Assembly: GCF_021391395.1 (NCBI RefSeq) | Contig: NZ_CP090059.1 | Location: 3,767,001-3,831,000, forward strand | Source: Sphingomonas cannabina | GTDB lineage: Bacteria > Pseudomonadota > Alphaproteobacteria > Sphingomonadales > Sphingomonadaceae | DNA length: 64,000 bases | Direction of reading: 5' to 3' | Part shown: positions 16,464 to 26,283 of the stretch, one piece after another | Numbering within the stretch: position 1 is the stretch's first letter | Layout of the letters: each line of letters opens with the position of its first letter | The notes under the pieces: generated by a model | What the model saw: only the letters and a program-made list of their open reading frames with translations | Database searches by the model: none | Told to the model about the DNA's origin: nothing | Translations under genes and position numbers: made by a program

Positions 16464-19400
16464 TACGCCGCCCCCAACAACTCAACCAATTCCCTCGGCG
16501 CGGCTTCGCCAGGCACCTCCGGTAGCTCGACGACATCCACCCCCAAATCGGCGCATGCCGCGGCAAGCCTGTCCGGTACACGACCTGACACCGCGAGCAC
16601 CTGAAAGCTTGGCCAATAAAGCTCGTATAAAGTGCCGTCGACCTTGCGCGGGGATGGTGCTGGCAATCCCCAACGGCCTATCGCACTAAGCCAGCCGCTT
16701 GGGGCCTCTACCTCTCCAGCGGGCAGGACCTCAGGCTCCGCAAGCTGACAGAGAAAAGCCGTGACCTCCGCGTCGCGACGATCGATCAGATTATGATCGG
16801 GCTGGTTGAAGTATGAAAGCAGGCAGCGGTAACAGCCGGCGACGCAAGCATCCGTCCGCTCCTTGAGGTCGCCGCTGTCCGGCGCGAAATCATAGTGCAT
16901 GAGATCTAGGGCCTGATGGGCGATCTCCGCCGTTCGGCGCGGATCGGAGACAAGGCGGTTCAGAACACCTGCTCCCCCCTCCGTCGCCTCGTAAAGCAGG
17001 ATCGCTTTGCGGTCCTCGCGCGCAGGCAACGGCTCGCCCAAGAGTTCGCCTTCTTCAAGCTCGGCGACAATCTGGATGCCCCGCAGAAGAGCATGCTGCA
17101 GGGTTGCCATCTGCCGCTCGTCAAAATTTGCAAGCGGCCGTACCAGAAGCGCGTTCTTATGGTCCTCGACGATCGGCACGATCCGCTGCGACTTCGGGAT
17201 CGTGACGTCCATGTCATCATCATCCCCGCCGTTGAGCGTATCCTTTACCCACCGGCCTGACGTCGGATCGATGCAGAACCCGTTTATCGACTTTGACTTC
17301 CGACGGCGAAGCCCCTTGTTGACGCGCGATAGCTTCGCGCGTGCGCCGTAATCGAGAAGCAGCAACGGCCCTGCTTCCGAACGCAAGGTGAGCGTGCGGA
17401 TATCGGGAACGCCTTTTTCGAATTGCCACTGGAAAACAGTCTGGATCTCAAAACCGCGCCTTTGCCGGTCCTCATCATTCGCCGTGATGCGAGACGACGG
17501 CGCGGTTTCGACATTGTCGATCCGATAGACATTGTCGAGCCGATCCACACCGGCCAACGACGCCCCGCACGCGTGGCATCGCTCAAGCTTGTCATCAGTG
17601 TGAGCCGCTCCACATTCGCCGCACAGGATGAGGCTGGTGGTTGCCAGTTTGCCATCGTCGAGGCGACCGTGCGCCGGCAGCTTCGCACGGACAACCCGGT
17701 AGGCGCGCCCCTCGTGATAAATCAGACTGTTGGGACCGAACTCGGAAATGGCGAGAAAACGCGGCCTTTGCAGGACGGCCGCTCGTTTGGTCGCAGGAAT
17801 GAAAGCATAGAGCGGGAGACGCGGAAAGTTGTATCCCGGTAGAAATCCTTCGGTCGCCAGATATCGATAAGTGTAAAAATCGGACCCGTTCGAAGCCTGT
17901 CCGCGCTCAAGCATGTCGAGTTCTTCAGTCGCCCGGAAATGACGGCGCGCAGCCTCTTTGCGTTCGCCCGGTTTGAAGGACGTCTTCTGCTGGATTTGAT
18001 GCGCCTCATCCTGCTCACGGCGTGCGCTTCGGTAGAGCTCACGCCACCGACTGAAGCTGCTTGCGAAATTCTGCGCGGCTTCCCGGTTGGTTTCATCGAC
18101 GAAGGCGTCGATATCGGCCAGCCACGGCGCGTCGGCCAACTCTACCGCGCTGACAGTCTGATCAAGAAGGCCCCGCATCGTGGGCTTTGCGGCTCCGCTT
18201 GCGGCAAGCTTTTCGAACGCCGCTTGGATTGGATCGGAGATCGGCATCTCCGGTGTTGCCATGTTCAAGTTTTCAGGGATGGACGGCTTCAGCGGCACCA
18301 CGGCCGCCGCCAGCCATTCGGCATGGAGATGGCTCCGCAGCAGATCGCGATTGGCAAGATCGAGGGCTGGTGGCTTTACGACCCCCGCAACAAGCCCTTG
18401 CCTGTTGTTGAAATAATATTGGTCATGGGGGGACTGCGCAGCACAATAGGTGACGACAAGCGCTGCTTGACCACTGCGGCCGGCACGGCCGGCTCGCTGC
18501 ACGTAATTTGCCGGGGTTGGCGGCGCATTCCTGAGAAAAACAGCGTTCAGCGCGCTGATATCGACGCCGAGCTCCATCGTCGGAGAACAGAACAGCGCCG
18601 GAAGAAAACTGGCGGGTTCGCCTTCCTGGCGCATTTCGTCGCGGTTCTCGGCGATCCTTTCGATATCTGACTTCCCGAACCGAAACCGATCTTCCCGCCA
18701 AGCACGAACTTTCTGATCGACCTGGGCGGTGTGCTCCCGAGCCTCGAAGGCGAAGGGCAAGTTGCCCTCCTGCCCCAGCATCCCCGCAACGTCTTCATAG
18801 AGCTTACGGAAGAAGGGATTTTCGCGTTTGCCGTCGGCCCTCTTGGTTGCCGGAAATAGGCGCAAGGCAGTCGATGACAGACGCCACGCAGGAGCGTCTC
18901 CGCCCGTAACTACCCGCCGGACGACCTGGTGATTTTCGGCAGCACGCAGGAGTGTGGCGATAACATCGTCATATTCTTTAACGGGAAGCGGCTCGCCCCA
19001 CAGATCCTTACTGCGCAGGCTCTTACCCAACGCCGTCCGCCAGCCGGCCCGCACGATCAGTACATCTTCCGCAGCGCTAATCTCCGCCTTGCTCGGCGGA
19101 TCAATCATTAGGAATCCGGCCTGCCGCAGTTCCTGTTCTTCGTTTTGATCGATCAGCCAGGGATCGCGCAGGTGATTTCTGGACGTCTCGGCGACCTGCA
19201 ATATCCGCTGGCGATCCAACGCTTCGGTGGCAATCGCAAGGCCGCGACGCATATAGTCGAAGAGCAGCGTGAAGAGTCTGGCCCGCAATTGGGGTGTGCT
19301 CGCCGCCAGCCGTGGATTACCAGCGAACTCTTCGTCGTCGCCCGCCAGCTCACCCAGTCCGGGAAACCGCACCTCGACGAGGCCGGCTTCTTCGAGATTG

Positions 19401-21610
19401 GGGTTTGTGAAACGCCAACCCTTCCGAAGATCCGCCCATACGCGATGTGCCAGGATCGAGGTTAGCACTTCCTCGGCCGCCTGCCGGTTGTGGAATCCCT
19501 TTACGCGCGGATCGGCCATCCAATCGGAGAGCCGCTCAGATTCCTCCAGATCGAAACCAAGCGCCTTGCGAACAGCCTCCCCGAACCGAACGTCCGCCAA
19601 GCCCTTCTGACCCGCGTCCCGCACGGCACGTAAGATGCCGCCACGGAGCAAGCAGACGAAAATGAAGTCATTGAAATGCCCTGCCTGCAGGGCCGCATCC
19701 TGGCGATTGTCTGTGAAGCCCAGGAGTTTGCGTGTGCTTTCCTCAAGCGTGCCGTCGGCCTCCATCCACGCCAGGATGGTCGAGACGATGAGCGTCGTCG
19801 CTGAACTACGGCCTTCAGCCGACAGACCCGCCAGCTTGTTGATGTCGCGTGCCTGTTGAGGCGGCTGATGGCGGCAATGGGGGCAGAAGCGATATTTGCC
19901 GCCGAAGAACCATGCTGGCACCCCATCGTCGCCGAGCGACCCATCGGGCTTCACAAAGAGGAGTTGCCCCTCGTGCTTGCCGCGATGTCCTCCTTTAAGG
20001 CGTTCCTGGCCTGCCGGCGTGGTTTCCTGCCAATCGTCCGGATAGTCAGCGACAGCGCCGCCGAACTGAAAGTCGGCATTGACCGCGGGAATTAGGAAGC
20101 CGGTTCGCGAACCGTCTGGTTCTGGGTCTTCACTCGCCGGCTCGTCGATGGCCCGCGCAAGAACCCGGATACCATCGAGCGCATTCTCAATGCGCACGCT
20201 ATGGTGTTCTTGGCCACATTCCCGGCAAAAGAAGACCGGATATAGGCGCGCATTCGGATCGGAGGGGTGGAAGACCTGCCCTTCCAAAATGACGCGCCGG
20301 CCGGTGGCAGGTTCGATCGTTGCGTAGGCATGCCCCGCGCCGGAAATAAAGCGATGAAGCTTAAACGCCAGAAATGCACGATCGCTGATGCCGCCGCGAA
20401 GATCTTCGCGACGCCCCATCAAAGACAGCATTCCGGCAAGAGCGCTCCTGCATTCCTCAGGGAGGATCTTTGTCTGAGCCGCTAGTTTGGCAGTCGCATC
20501 GCTCAACGTCATAGGCGGGCGACGCCGCAATTTTTCGCCTTCGGACAGTCCAATCTCAGTCTCGATCCAGCAGGCGAGCGGATTGCCGTACAGCTCCTTA
20601 TCCGTGAGCGTAGCCGGGATAGGCGCTCGGATTGCATCCACGAGGGATGCTCCGAGGCTGGTGCTTTTGATGTTGGGGTCCGTGGCCCGCGCGAGGTTCT
20701 CGTCAATGATCGAGGCTGAACTCAGTTCTTCGCCAAAAATGAGCTTGCCGACACGAGCAACGGCACTTGCTCGCTCGATCTCATCTTGCGCGCTCGACAT
20801 CGTCGCTGACGTACCGATGCAAAGCAGCTTGCCCTCTTTGACGAGGCGGTCTTTGACGCGACGCACCAGCATCGCGACGTCCGCGCCCTGGCGGCCGCGA
20901 TATGTGTGCAGTTCGTCCAGGACCAGGAAATCCAAGCCGTGCGCATTGGCGATGACGGCACGATCGAGCTCGTCCTGACGCGTCATGAGCAATTCGAGCA
21001 TCATGAAGTTCGTGAGCAAAATGTCGGGTTTGGCCTTGGCGATGGCTTGTCGATCCGCATCGCTCTCCTGGCCGGTGTAGCGACCAAAGGTCGGGCGTAA
21101 CTCCTCTTCCACCCCTGAGCCACCGATGAACTTTTCGAGCTCCTCAAGTTGGCTGTTGGCCAATGCGTTCATGGGATAAATGATGATCGCGCGCGTCCGC
21201 TGCGCCTCGCCTGCGCGCCGTGCGCGCACGACTGCATCGACGATCGGCAGGAAGAAGCAGAGCGATTTTCCGGACCCCGTACCGGTTGTGACGATGAAAC
21301 TCTCACCATTGCGCGCTTTCGCGACAGCACGCTCCTGGTGGCGGTGAAGCTTGATCGGCGCCCGATCCGAACCGCTGGCGAATATCTTGCTGAGGGCCGG
21401 ATCCAACACGCCTTGAGCGACAAGCTGTTCGACAGAATGACCGGCCTCGAAATGCGGATTGATGGTAATGAGCGGCTCCGGCCAAAAACGCTGCTCGTTA
21501 TATGCAGCATCAACCTGAGCACGGATTTCCGGCGCATGAATCTCCGAAAAGGAGCGCGCGAACGATTCGTATCGCTCTATCAACGCCTGATCGAGATCGA
21601 ATATATCCAC
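16463..21610 (-). CDS. giant DExH helicase with C-terminal DUF1998 (DruE-like, or DrmA-DrmB in one chain)
   Basis: 1715 residues. The N-terminal half is an SF2 helicase: VTTGTGSGKSLCFFLP (Walker A, about residue 110), FLVLDELHTYRGRQGAD (DExH, about 231), CIGTSATM (motif III), and later QRAGRAGRSGQAALV (motif VI). Cysteine clusters CRECG (about 465) and CPHC (about 578) interrupt it. The C-terminus has CGECG...CHACG (about 1340) and CVAGCYRC followed by LSYFNQPDH (about 1593), the DUF1998 zinc signature. This architecture defines Druantia DruE, and equals DISARM DrmA plus DrmB joined. It starts the five-gene core, 40 bases after the AbiEii stop. The expected role is recognition and unwinding of invading DNA. 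Confidence 0.85.
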   Translation of the reverse strand: MDIFDLDQALIERYESFARSFSEIHAPEIRAQVDAAYNEQRFWPEPLITINPHFEAGHSVEQLVAQGVLDPALSKIFASGSDRAPIKLHRHQERAVAKARNGESFIVTTGTGSGKSLCFFLPIVDAVVRARRAGEAQRTRAIIIYPMNALANSQLEELEKFIGGSGVEEELRPTFGRYTGQESDADRQAIAKAKPDILLTNFMMLELLMTRQDELDRAVIANAHGLDFLVLDELHTYRGRQGADVAMLVRRVKDRLVKEGKLLCIGTSATMSSAQDEIERASAVARVGKLIFGEELSSASIIDENLARATDPNIKSTSLGASLVDAIRAPIPATLTDKELYGNPLACWIETEIGLSEGEKLRRRPPMTLSDATAKLAAQTKILPEECRSALAGMLSLMGRREDLRGGISDRAFLAFKLHRFISGAGHAYATIEPATGRRVILEGQVFHPSDPNARLYPVFFCRECGQEHHSVRIENALDGIRVLARAIDEPASEDPEPDGSRTGFLIPAVNADFQFGGAVADYPDDWQETTPAGQERLKGGHRGKHEGQLLFVKPDGSLGDDGVPAWFFGGKYRFCPHCRHQPPQQARDINKLAGLSAEGRSSATTLIVSTILAWMEADGTLEESTRKLLGFTDNRQDAALQAGHFNDFIFVCLLRGGILRAVRDAGQKGLADVRFGEAVRKALGFDLEESERLSDWMADPRVKGFHNRQAAEEVLTSILAHRVWADLRKGWRFTNPNLEEAGLVEVRFPGLGELAGDDEEFAGNPRLAASTPQLRARLFTLLFDYMRRGLAIATEALDRQRILQVAETSRNHLRDPWLIDQNEEQELRQAGFLMIDPPSKAEISAAEDVLIVRAGWRTALGKSLRSKDLWGEPLPVKEYDDVIATLLRAAENHQVVRRVVTGGDAPAWRLSSTALRLFPATKRADGKRENPFFRKLYEDVAGMLGQEGNLPFAFEAREHTAQVDQKVRAWREDRFRFGKSDIERIAENRDEMRQEGEPASFLPALFCSPTMELGVDISALNAVFLRNAPPTPANYVQRAGRAGRSGQAALVVTYCAAQSPHDQYYFNNRQGLVAGVVKPPALDLANRDLLRSHLHAEWLAAAVVPLKPSIPENLNMATPEMPISDPIQAAFEKLAASGAAKPTMRGLLDQTVSAVELADAPWLADIDAFVDETNREAAQNFASSFSRWRELYRSARREQDEAHQIQQKTSFKPGERKEAARRHFRATEELDMLERGQASNGSDFYTYRYLATEGFLPGYNFPRLPLYAFIPATKRAAVLQRPRFLAISEFGPNSLIYHEGRAYRVVRAKLPAHGRLDDGKLATTSLILCGECGAAHTDDKLERCHACGASLAGVDRLDNVYRIDNVETAPSSRITANDEDRQRRGFEIQTVFQWQFEKGVPDIRTLTLRSEAGPLLLLDYGARAKLSRVNKGLRRRKSKSINGFCIDPTSGRWVKDTLNGGDDDDMDVTIPKSQRIVPIVEDHKNALLVRPLANFDERQMATLQHALLRGIQIVAELEEGELLGEPLPAREDRKAILLYEATEGGAGVLNRLVSDPRRTAEIAHQALDLMHYDFAPDSGDLKERTDACVAGCYRCLLSYFNQPDHNLIDRRDAEVTAFLCQLAEPEVLPAGEVEAPSGWLSAIGRWGLPAPSPRKVDGTLYELYWPSFQVLAVSGRVPDRLAAACADLGVDVVELPEVPGEAAPRELVELLGAA

Positions 21611-21650
21611 GACACCCCCTCTTCAGTCATCTCCAAAAGAGATATCCGAA

Positions 21651-22535
21651 TTACAACTTTGAACCATTATTATTTGAAGCGCGCGCTTGTATAGCGTGCG
21701 GCATCAGAAAATCAGCCAAGCTGTTCACGACATCTTCCAAGCTTCCCGGATTAGCGGAAACATCCCTGACAAAGGCGTTCCACTGTCGCTGTTTTTGTTC
21801 ATCGTTGGCGAAAGCCGGCGTTAGTGCATCGGGCAAATCGACAGGAACCGCTGTCTCGCGCCGGGCAAACGTTGCAGCGATCGCGCGGGCGAGCCTGTCG
21901 CCGGCGAAATCGAACGACTTGCTGAGGATCCAGATGTCGTAGAAATCCTTCATGCGACTGTTCGCGCGTCCGAGCGCGACCATCGCCTGAAACTTCTCAG
22001 CAATAACAGTTTCGCGCGCGTAGGCACGCAGACGCGGTGCGGGAAACGCCAACATGGAGGGATAGTCGAGCATCTCCGCACCGGGTTCCATCGCATCACC
22101 GAAGCCGATGTCGATCGTCAGATTGATCCTGGCGCCGCTGATCGAGGCGGTTGTCCGCAGCCTCAGCCCGCCATATTCGAGCTCTTCGCGAATGCGATCG
22201 ACGCGAAGAGCATCGACGTCAAATTCCGCACCATCATCATCGTTGAGCGCCAGGATGCCTCGAAATGTCGCGAGCATCGCCTCTGGTTCAGGGTCACCAA
22301 ACCCCAACAGATCGAGGTCACGCGTGCCGCGATATGGATCCTCAAACCAACTCATCATCAGCATCGCACCTTTCAGAACGAAGCGGTCCGCATGCGGTGA
22401 TTGGCTGAGCCGGAAGAGGAGTCGTTCGAGCGCAAAGCGCGTCAGGACAAGATCAAAGCTCTGACCGCTTGCCTTGGCGACCTGCAGGAGGCGGGCGCGC
22501 ACCGAGGCGCCGATATTCTTGATCTCCTTAGCCAT
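21651..22535 (-). CDS. abiEii: AbiEii-type nucleotidyltransferase toxin
   Basis: 294 residues. DUF1814/AbiEii signatures: HADRFVLKGAMLMMSWF, then the catalytic DxD in TRDLDLLGFG, and further on a conserved Lys-bearing helix (ETVIAEKFQAMVALGR) followed by RMKDFYDIWILS. AbiEii toxins are nucleotidyltransferases, and MenT relatives add nucleotides to tRNA acceptor ends. The start overlaps the AbiEi antitoxin gene by 8 bases, the normal order. Only 40 bases separate its stop from the giant helicase start, so the toxin is transcriptionally embedded in the defence operon. All motifs seem intact. Confidence 0.9.
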   Translation of the reverse strand: MAKEIKNIGASVRARLLQVAKASGQSFDLVLTRFALERLLFRLSQSPHADRFVLKGAMLMMSWFEDPYRGTRDLDLLGFGDPEPEAMLATFRGILALNDDDGAEFDVDALRVDRIREELEYGGLRLRTTASISGARINLTIDIGFGDAMEPGAEMLDYPSMLAFPAPRLRAYARETVIAEKFQAMVALGRANSRMKDFYDIWILSKSFDFAGDRLARAIAATFARRETAVPVDLPDALTPAFANDEQKQRQWNAFVRDVSANPGSLEDVVNSLADFLMPHAIQARASNNNGSKL

Positions 22536-23145
22536 TGGCGGTCAGCGCCTCGAGATAGGGTCGAATGACCGTCGCGATCGCTCCTCGCTCGGCTTGCCTG
22601 ACGATTTCGCCAGGGGTTGTCTTGCGTTGACGCAGCGCCTCCTGGAGGCCCTCGATCGCCACCGACAGGCCGATCTTGTTGCGATACCGGAAGCAGTCGG
22701 CGACCGTCTTGGCGACCCCAAAAATCTTTACGGGCACCCCTTCGACGGTGTGGGATTCGACACCTTCCGTAAGGAGGCGATCCGTGAAGCGCACGAGCCG
22801 AACTGGCGCCCCATCACCCTTGGGAGCCCAATCCTTTTGGCCGATGGCGATCCACACCTGCCTTGGGAGCTGATCGGTAAGTTGATGGAACGCGAGGGCC
22901 GAGACGAGACAGACCACACCCTTAGGCACCCGTTTCGCTGCCTCGGCTAGACTGTGATGCGCGTCGAGCGGCGCATCAGGGAGTTGGTAAAGCCCTCGCG
23001 CAAGTCGGAGCACCTCGCCATCCCGCTCCATGCGGCTCATAGTTGCCGCGGTCACTCCCGCGGTCCGCAGCTCGGCAAGACGCGCAATACCGCGCGCTTT
23101 CAGCACGGAGTGAGCAATGTGGCGCTGGGACGCGGTTTCGGGCAT
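22528..23145 (-). CDS. abiEi: AbiEi-type antitoxin / transcriptional regulator
   Basis: 205 residues. The N-terminal winged-helix (ARLAELRTAGVTAATMSRME, then GEVLRLARGLYQLPD) and the C-terminal AbiEi domain (GVVCLVSALAFHQLTDQLP, later FGVAKTVADCFRYRNKIG) are complete. AbiEi antitoxins act as type IV antitoxins and repress their own promoter through inverted repeats. The gene begins 45 bases after the SF2 helicase stop. That interval is short, and no strong operator was found in it, so expression may depend on the long upstream transcript. Confidence 0.9.
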   Translation of the reverse strand: MPETASQRHIAHSVLKARGIARLAELRTAGVTAATMSRMERDGEVLRLARGLYQLPDAPLDAHHSLAEAAKRVPKGVVCLVSALAFHQLTDQLPRQVWIAIGQKDWAPKGDGAPVRLVRFTDRLLTEGVESHTVEGVPVKIFGVAKTVADCFRYRNKIGLSVAIEGLQEALRQRKTTPGEIVRQAERGAIATVIRPYLEALTANG

Positions 23146-23190
23146 GATATGTAGGCTCGGAGTGTGACATCTATTATCCGAGGATTTGTA

Positions 23191-26100
23191 TCATCCCCCT
23201 TCCTCCAAGGGAAGGGGGAACCGTGAGGCACCGCGACAATCTGGGGTGGCCGGTTCGGGCGCCTGACGTAGCCCCATAGCGGAGAGATCCAGCACAAGCG
23301 GGCTCAGCAGCATGCGGGTCGCCTCGCCGCCGCGCGCAAGAATCTCGATGAAGTCCTCCTGGTTGGGCTGGCCCAACGCCAGTCGGTAGATCATGCGCTG
23401 CTCGCGAAGTTGGGCGAAGCGGCTCATGTCCCGGCCAAATGGACGTTCGAAGACGTGGCGGCTGATCTCAGCGTTCTCAAGCACCCACCAAGGTCGAAGG
23501 CCGCTCACATCAACCAGCTTCTCCGCCTGGCGCTGCAGGTGATGCCAAGCAGAGCCGCCCGACACAACCGCGTGTCCAAGAGCTTCTTCGCCCAACATAT
23601 TCGAAAGTCGCCGCCTCACCGCCAGCCCAGCATAGCGCTGAACGCGACCTTCGCGCTGCTCAAGGTCGAGCGGGTTGGAGGACAAATCCCAATGGACGAC
23701 ATGCGAACACCAGGGATGAAAATCCAGACCTTCCTGCCCCACCGACGTCGTTGCCAGCACGTGCGGCCAGAACGGCGTGTTGAAGCTTCGGCGAACTTCG
23801 TCCGGCCGCGCTGGCGCGGATGACGCGAGTGCTCCATTCACCTTGCCGGCCGGTTCCGCCTCGGCGTCGCCGAACGGAACAGCGACATGGGATCGTACCG
23901 GTATCTTGTGTGCTGGCCCGCCAACACTGTGAAAGCTAAAATTACCCGCCCGCAGGCCGAGCGAAGATTGCAAATCCTTGGCGAGGCCCGCTGCGCCCTC
24001 TGGAAGATTCTGCGCACGAAGCCAGAAATGCTCGTCGAGGACACTTTCGAAACCGCCATCGACGACGGCGCCCATCACCTGATCGACCGCGTTCTTGCCC
24101 GGCAGGGACGACAGGATCACCGGATTGTCGAGATACGCGCGCAAGCCCTGCCAGCTCAATTGTACGAGTTCACCATAACGCGCCGGATCAAGGATTGTCG
24201 GGTCATGGCGCAATAGCGCCCGACCGAGCACCACGCCCGGCGCGCCGATGGCATAGTCGACGAGATCGTCGAGTTCGGCTGGCGAGAGGCGCTCGATCGT
24301 CGGCGTTTGTCGCCATTTAAGGACAGCGGACCGGGCGCCGCGATCTTCACCGACGGCGCCGCTCCAGGCGGCGGCAGATTGTTCCGACAGCCCGGCCGCC
24401 CGCTCTATCGCGGCTAAGGTCCGGCCGATGGATCGGTGCCGTCGACGGGCCTTCACCGTGTCCTTCCCGATGATCCCCTTGGGAAGCGCCGCGAGAATCT
24501 GCCGTCTCACCTGCTTGCGGATAGCACCGACCGTCTCTCCCGCCTTCGCGAGCGGATCCGTATGCCGGATGAGCCATGGAGACGGATGAAAGGCGGCCAT
24601 GACCGGTCCGGGAACGGCCGCCAGTTTGAAGCGACGCCGCCGATAGGCTTTCTCGTAGCCACCGCGTTGCTGGGGAAGGCATGACGCTTCGACGCCGAAA
24701 CTCAGGAGCGCCGCCACGCTCGGCGGAGTCGCCCGAAACCGGCTGAACATCAGCAGCTTCGGGTCGGCGACTTTACCCTTCCAGCCGCCGGCAAGCGGCC
24801 ACCATGGTAGGGATGGCGCTACCCACGGCAGGGATAGAAGTTTCGCCGGCGCTGCGGCGCTGAGTGCCCTGAGTTTGGCGTCAGGCCACCTCGCTGGCGC
24901 ATCCAGCTTGTTGCGGCGCTCCCGTGTCATCTTCGTGAGCTTCGGCGCGGCCTTGATGGTTGCGCGCTTCCAAGCCGCGTACCGAGGCCCCAGGGATTGG
25001 GCCGGCAGTGGGACGGACGACCAATAGGGCAGCGCTTCGTATCGCACGTCTTCAGGAAAGCTATCCGCCAGATGCCGATAGATTTGGAAGTCTTCAGCTA
25101 TCGGCTCCGCCGCAAGGAATTGCGTTCCAGCCAACGGATCGCCCGAGGCGACGCTGTCCCGCTCTGTCCTGGACATGACCGGTGTCAGCAGTGCGCGAAG
25201 AGCATCTCTGAGTCCGGCAGCCTCGTTGATCTCGATCTCCAGGCGGGGATCGGTCGCCTCCGCATGCACCGCGATGTCCCGCAACTTGTCGCCGAAATCA
25301 GAAAACAGAGACTTTGCGCGGTCACGGACATCGGAGCCGGCGAGGAACTCGATCAACTCCAGCAACTCGGCGTGCGCGAGTGCGCCCTGGGCTTCCTCCC
25401 ATCGGGTACTGAGCAGCCGGTAGGGTGTCGCGCTGAGCAGCAGGATCGCTGGCCGAGCCACTGACCCGTGCGGCTCCAGCAGGGCCTTGAGGAGCGGGTC
25501 GGCGTCCTTTTCGTCCAATAGCTGCCTGTAACGCTGAAACTCATCCAGAATGACCAAATCGGGCGCCTGATGACGTAGGGTCGCCAGCGCCAGTGCCCGA
25601 CGAAGATGACCGACGAAGGTGGTCGGTTTGAGCGGCTTTATCTTCCGCTCCTCGTCACCATACAGAGCTTGCTCGAGCCTTTCGCGCACGGGCTCTCCAA
25701 ATTCAGCCGCCAGCGCCTCGCGAAAACGCCGTGTCAGATGCGGTGGCGCCGCGGCGAATTTCCTCTCGGCATCCTCGACCAGCCAATCCCAGGAATCGCC
25801 AACGCTCAGGCGCATTATGGCCGGATCGAGATCGCGAGCGAACGCCGGGTAAGCCCGGTCGAGCAGCACCTTGAGAAATGCCCGCTCTTCTTTTCTTCCG
25901 CCGGTCAGACGAGCACGCGCGCCGGGGAAGGACGTTGCCGGCGTCAGAGCATAGATCAGAACCGGCTTGTCGGGCCGCTTCGAGACGGCGATGAGGGAAA
26001 GGCGATCCGGCGTCGCAACGGCCGCCTTACGTTCCGGCTCGTCTAGGAAGCTGACGACGCGCCCCTTGTTCTGATGGGAGACCGCATGGCCGTTGGCGAT

Positions 26101-26283
26101 GTAATAGATAACGAGAGGCCGCTCACCGTCTTCCGACATACGGCGCGCGACTTCCTTCGCGACGATGGTCTTTCCCAGACCGACTTCATCGGCCACGAGA
26201 AAGCGTCGGCGCCCGCCTTGATTCGCAAAGGCGGATAGCGCGGCATCGACGGCCGCTGCCTGGAACGGCTTGGGGGCGCTCAC
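23191..26283 (-). CDS. SF2 (SNF2-like) helicase of the PLD/DUF6361 module
   Basis: 1030 residues from GTG 26283, which overlaps the phospholipase-D gene stop as GTGA and has AAGGGGA about 9 bases upstream. A longer frame to 26334 would intrude into the upstream gene. Motifs: KPFQAAAVDAALSAF, Walker A VADEVGLGKTIVAKEVA (about residue 34), a DEFQ variant of the DEAD box (LVILDEFQRYRQLL, about 248), LLLSATPYRLLST, and QEGLDFHPWC with QREGRVQRYAG (about 879). A 400-residue region between the lobes is unrecognised. It is a predicted DNA translocase. Its neighbours suggest a three-part complex with the PLD nuclease and DUF6361 protein. Confidence 0.85.
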   Translation of the reverse strand: MSAPKPFQAAAVDAALSAFANQGGRRRFLVADEVGLGKTIVAKEVARRMSEDGERPLVIYYIANGHAVSHQNKGRVVSFLDEPERKAAVATPDRLSLIAVSKRPDKPVLIYALTPATSFPGARARLTGGRKEERAFLKVLLDRAYPAFARDLDPAIMRLSVGDSWDWLVEDAERKFAAAPPHLTRRFREALAAEFGEPVRERLEQALYGDEERKIKPLKPTTFVGHLRRALALATLRHQAPDLVILDEFQRYRQLLDEKDADPLLKALLEPHGSVARPAILLLSATPYRLLSTRWEEAQGALAHAELLELIEFLAGSDVRDRAKSLFSDFGDKLRDIAVHAEATDPRLEIEINEAAGLRDALRALLTPVMSRTERDSVASGDPLAGTQFLAAEPIAEDFQIYRHLADSFPEDVRYEALPYWSSVPLPAQSLGPRYAAWKRATIKAAPKLTKMTRERRNKLDAPARWPDAKLRALSAAAPAKLLSLPWVAPSLPWWPLAGGWKGKVADPKLLMFSRFRATPPSVAALLSFGVEASCLPQQRGGYEKAYRRRRFKLAAVPGPVMAAFHPSPWLIRHTDPLAKAGETVGAIRKQVRRQILAALPKGIIGKDTVKARRRHRSIGRTLAAIERAAGLSEQSAAAWSGAVGEDRGARSAVLKWRQTPTIERLSPAELDDLVDYAIGAPGVVLGRALLRHDPTILDPARYGELVQLSWQGLRAYLDNPVILSSLPGKNAVDQVMGAVVDGGFESVLDEHFWLRAQNLPEGAAGLAKDLQSSLGLRAGNFSFHSVGGPAHKIPVRSHVAVPFGDAEAEPAGKVNGALASSAPARPDEVRRSFNTPFWPHVLATTSVGQEGLDFHPWCSHVVHWDLSSNPLDLEQREGRVQRYAGLAVRRRLSNMLGEEALGHAVVSGGSAWHHLQRQAEKLVDVSGLRPWWVLENAEISRHVFERPFGRDMSRFAQLREQRMIYRLALGQPNQEDFIEILARGGEATRMLLSPLVLDLSAMGLRQAPEPATPDCRGASRFPLPLEEGG

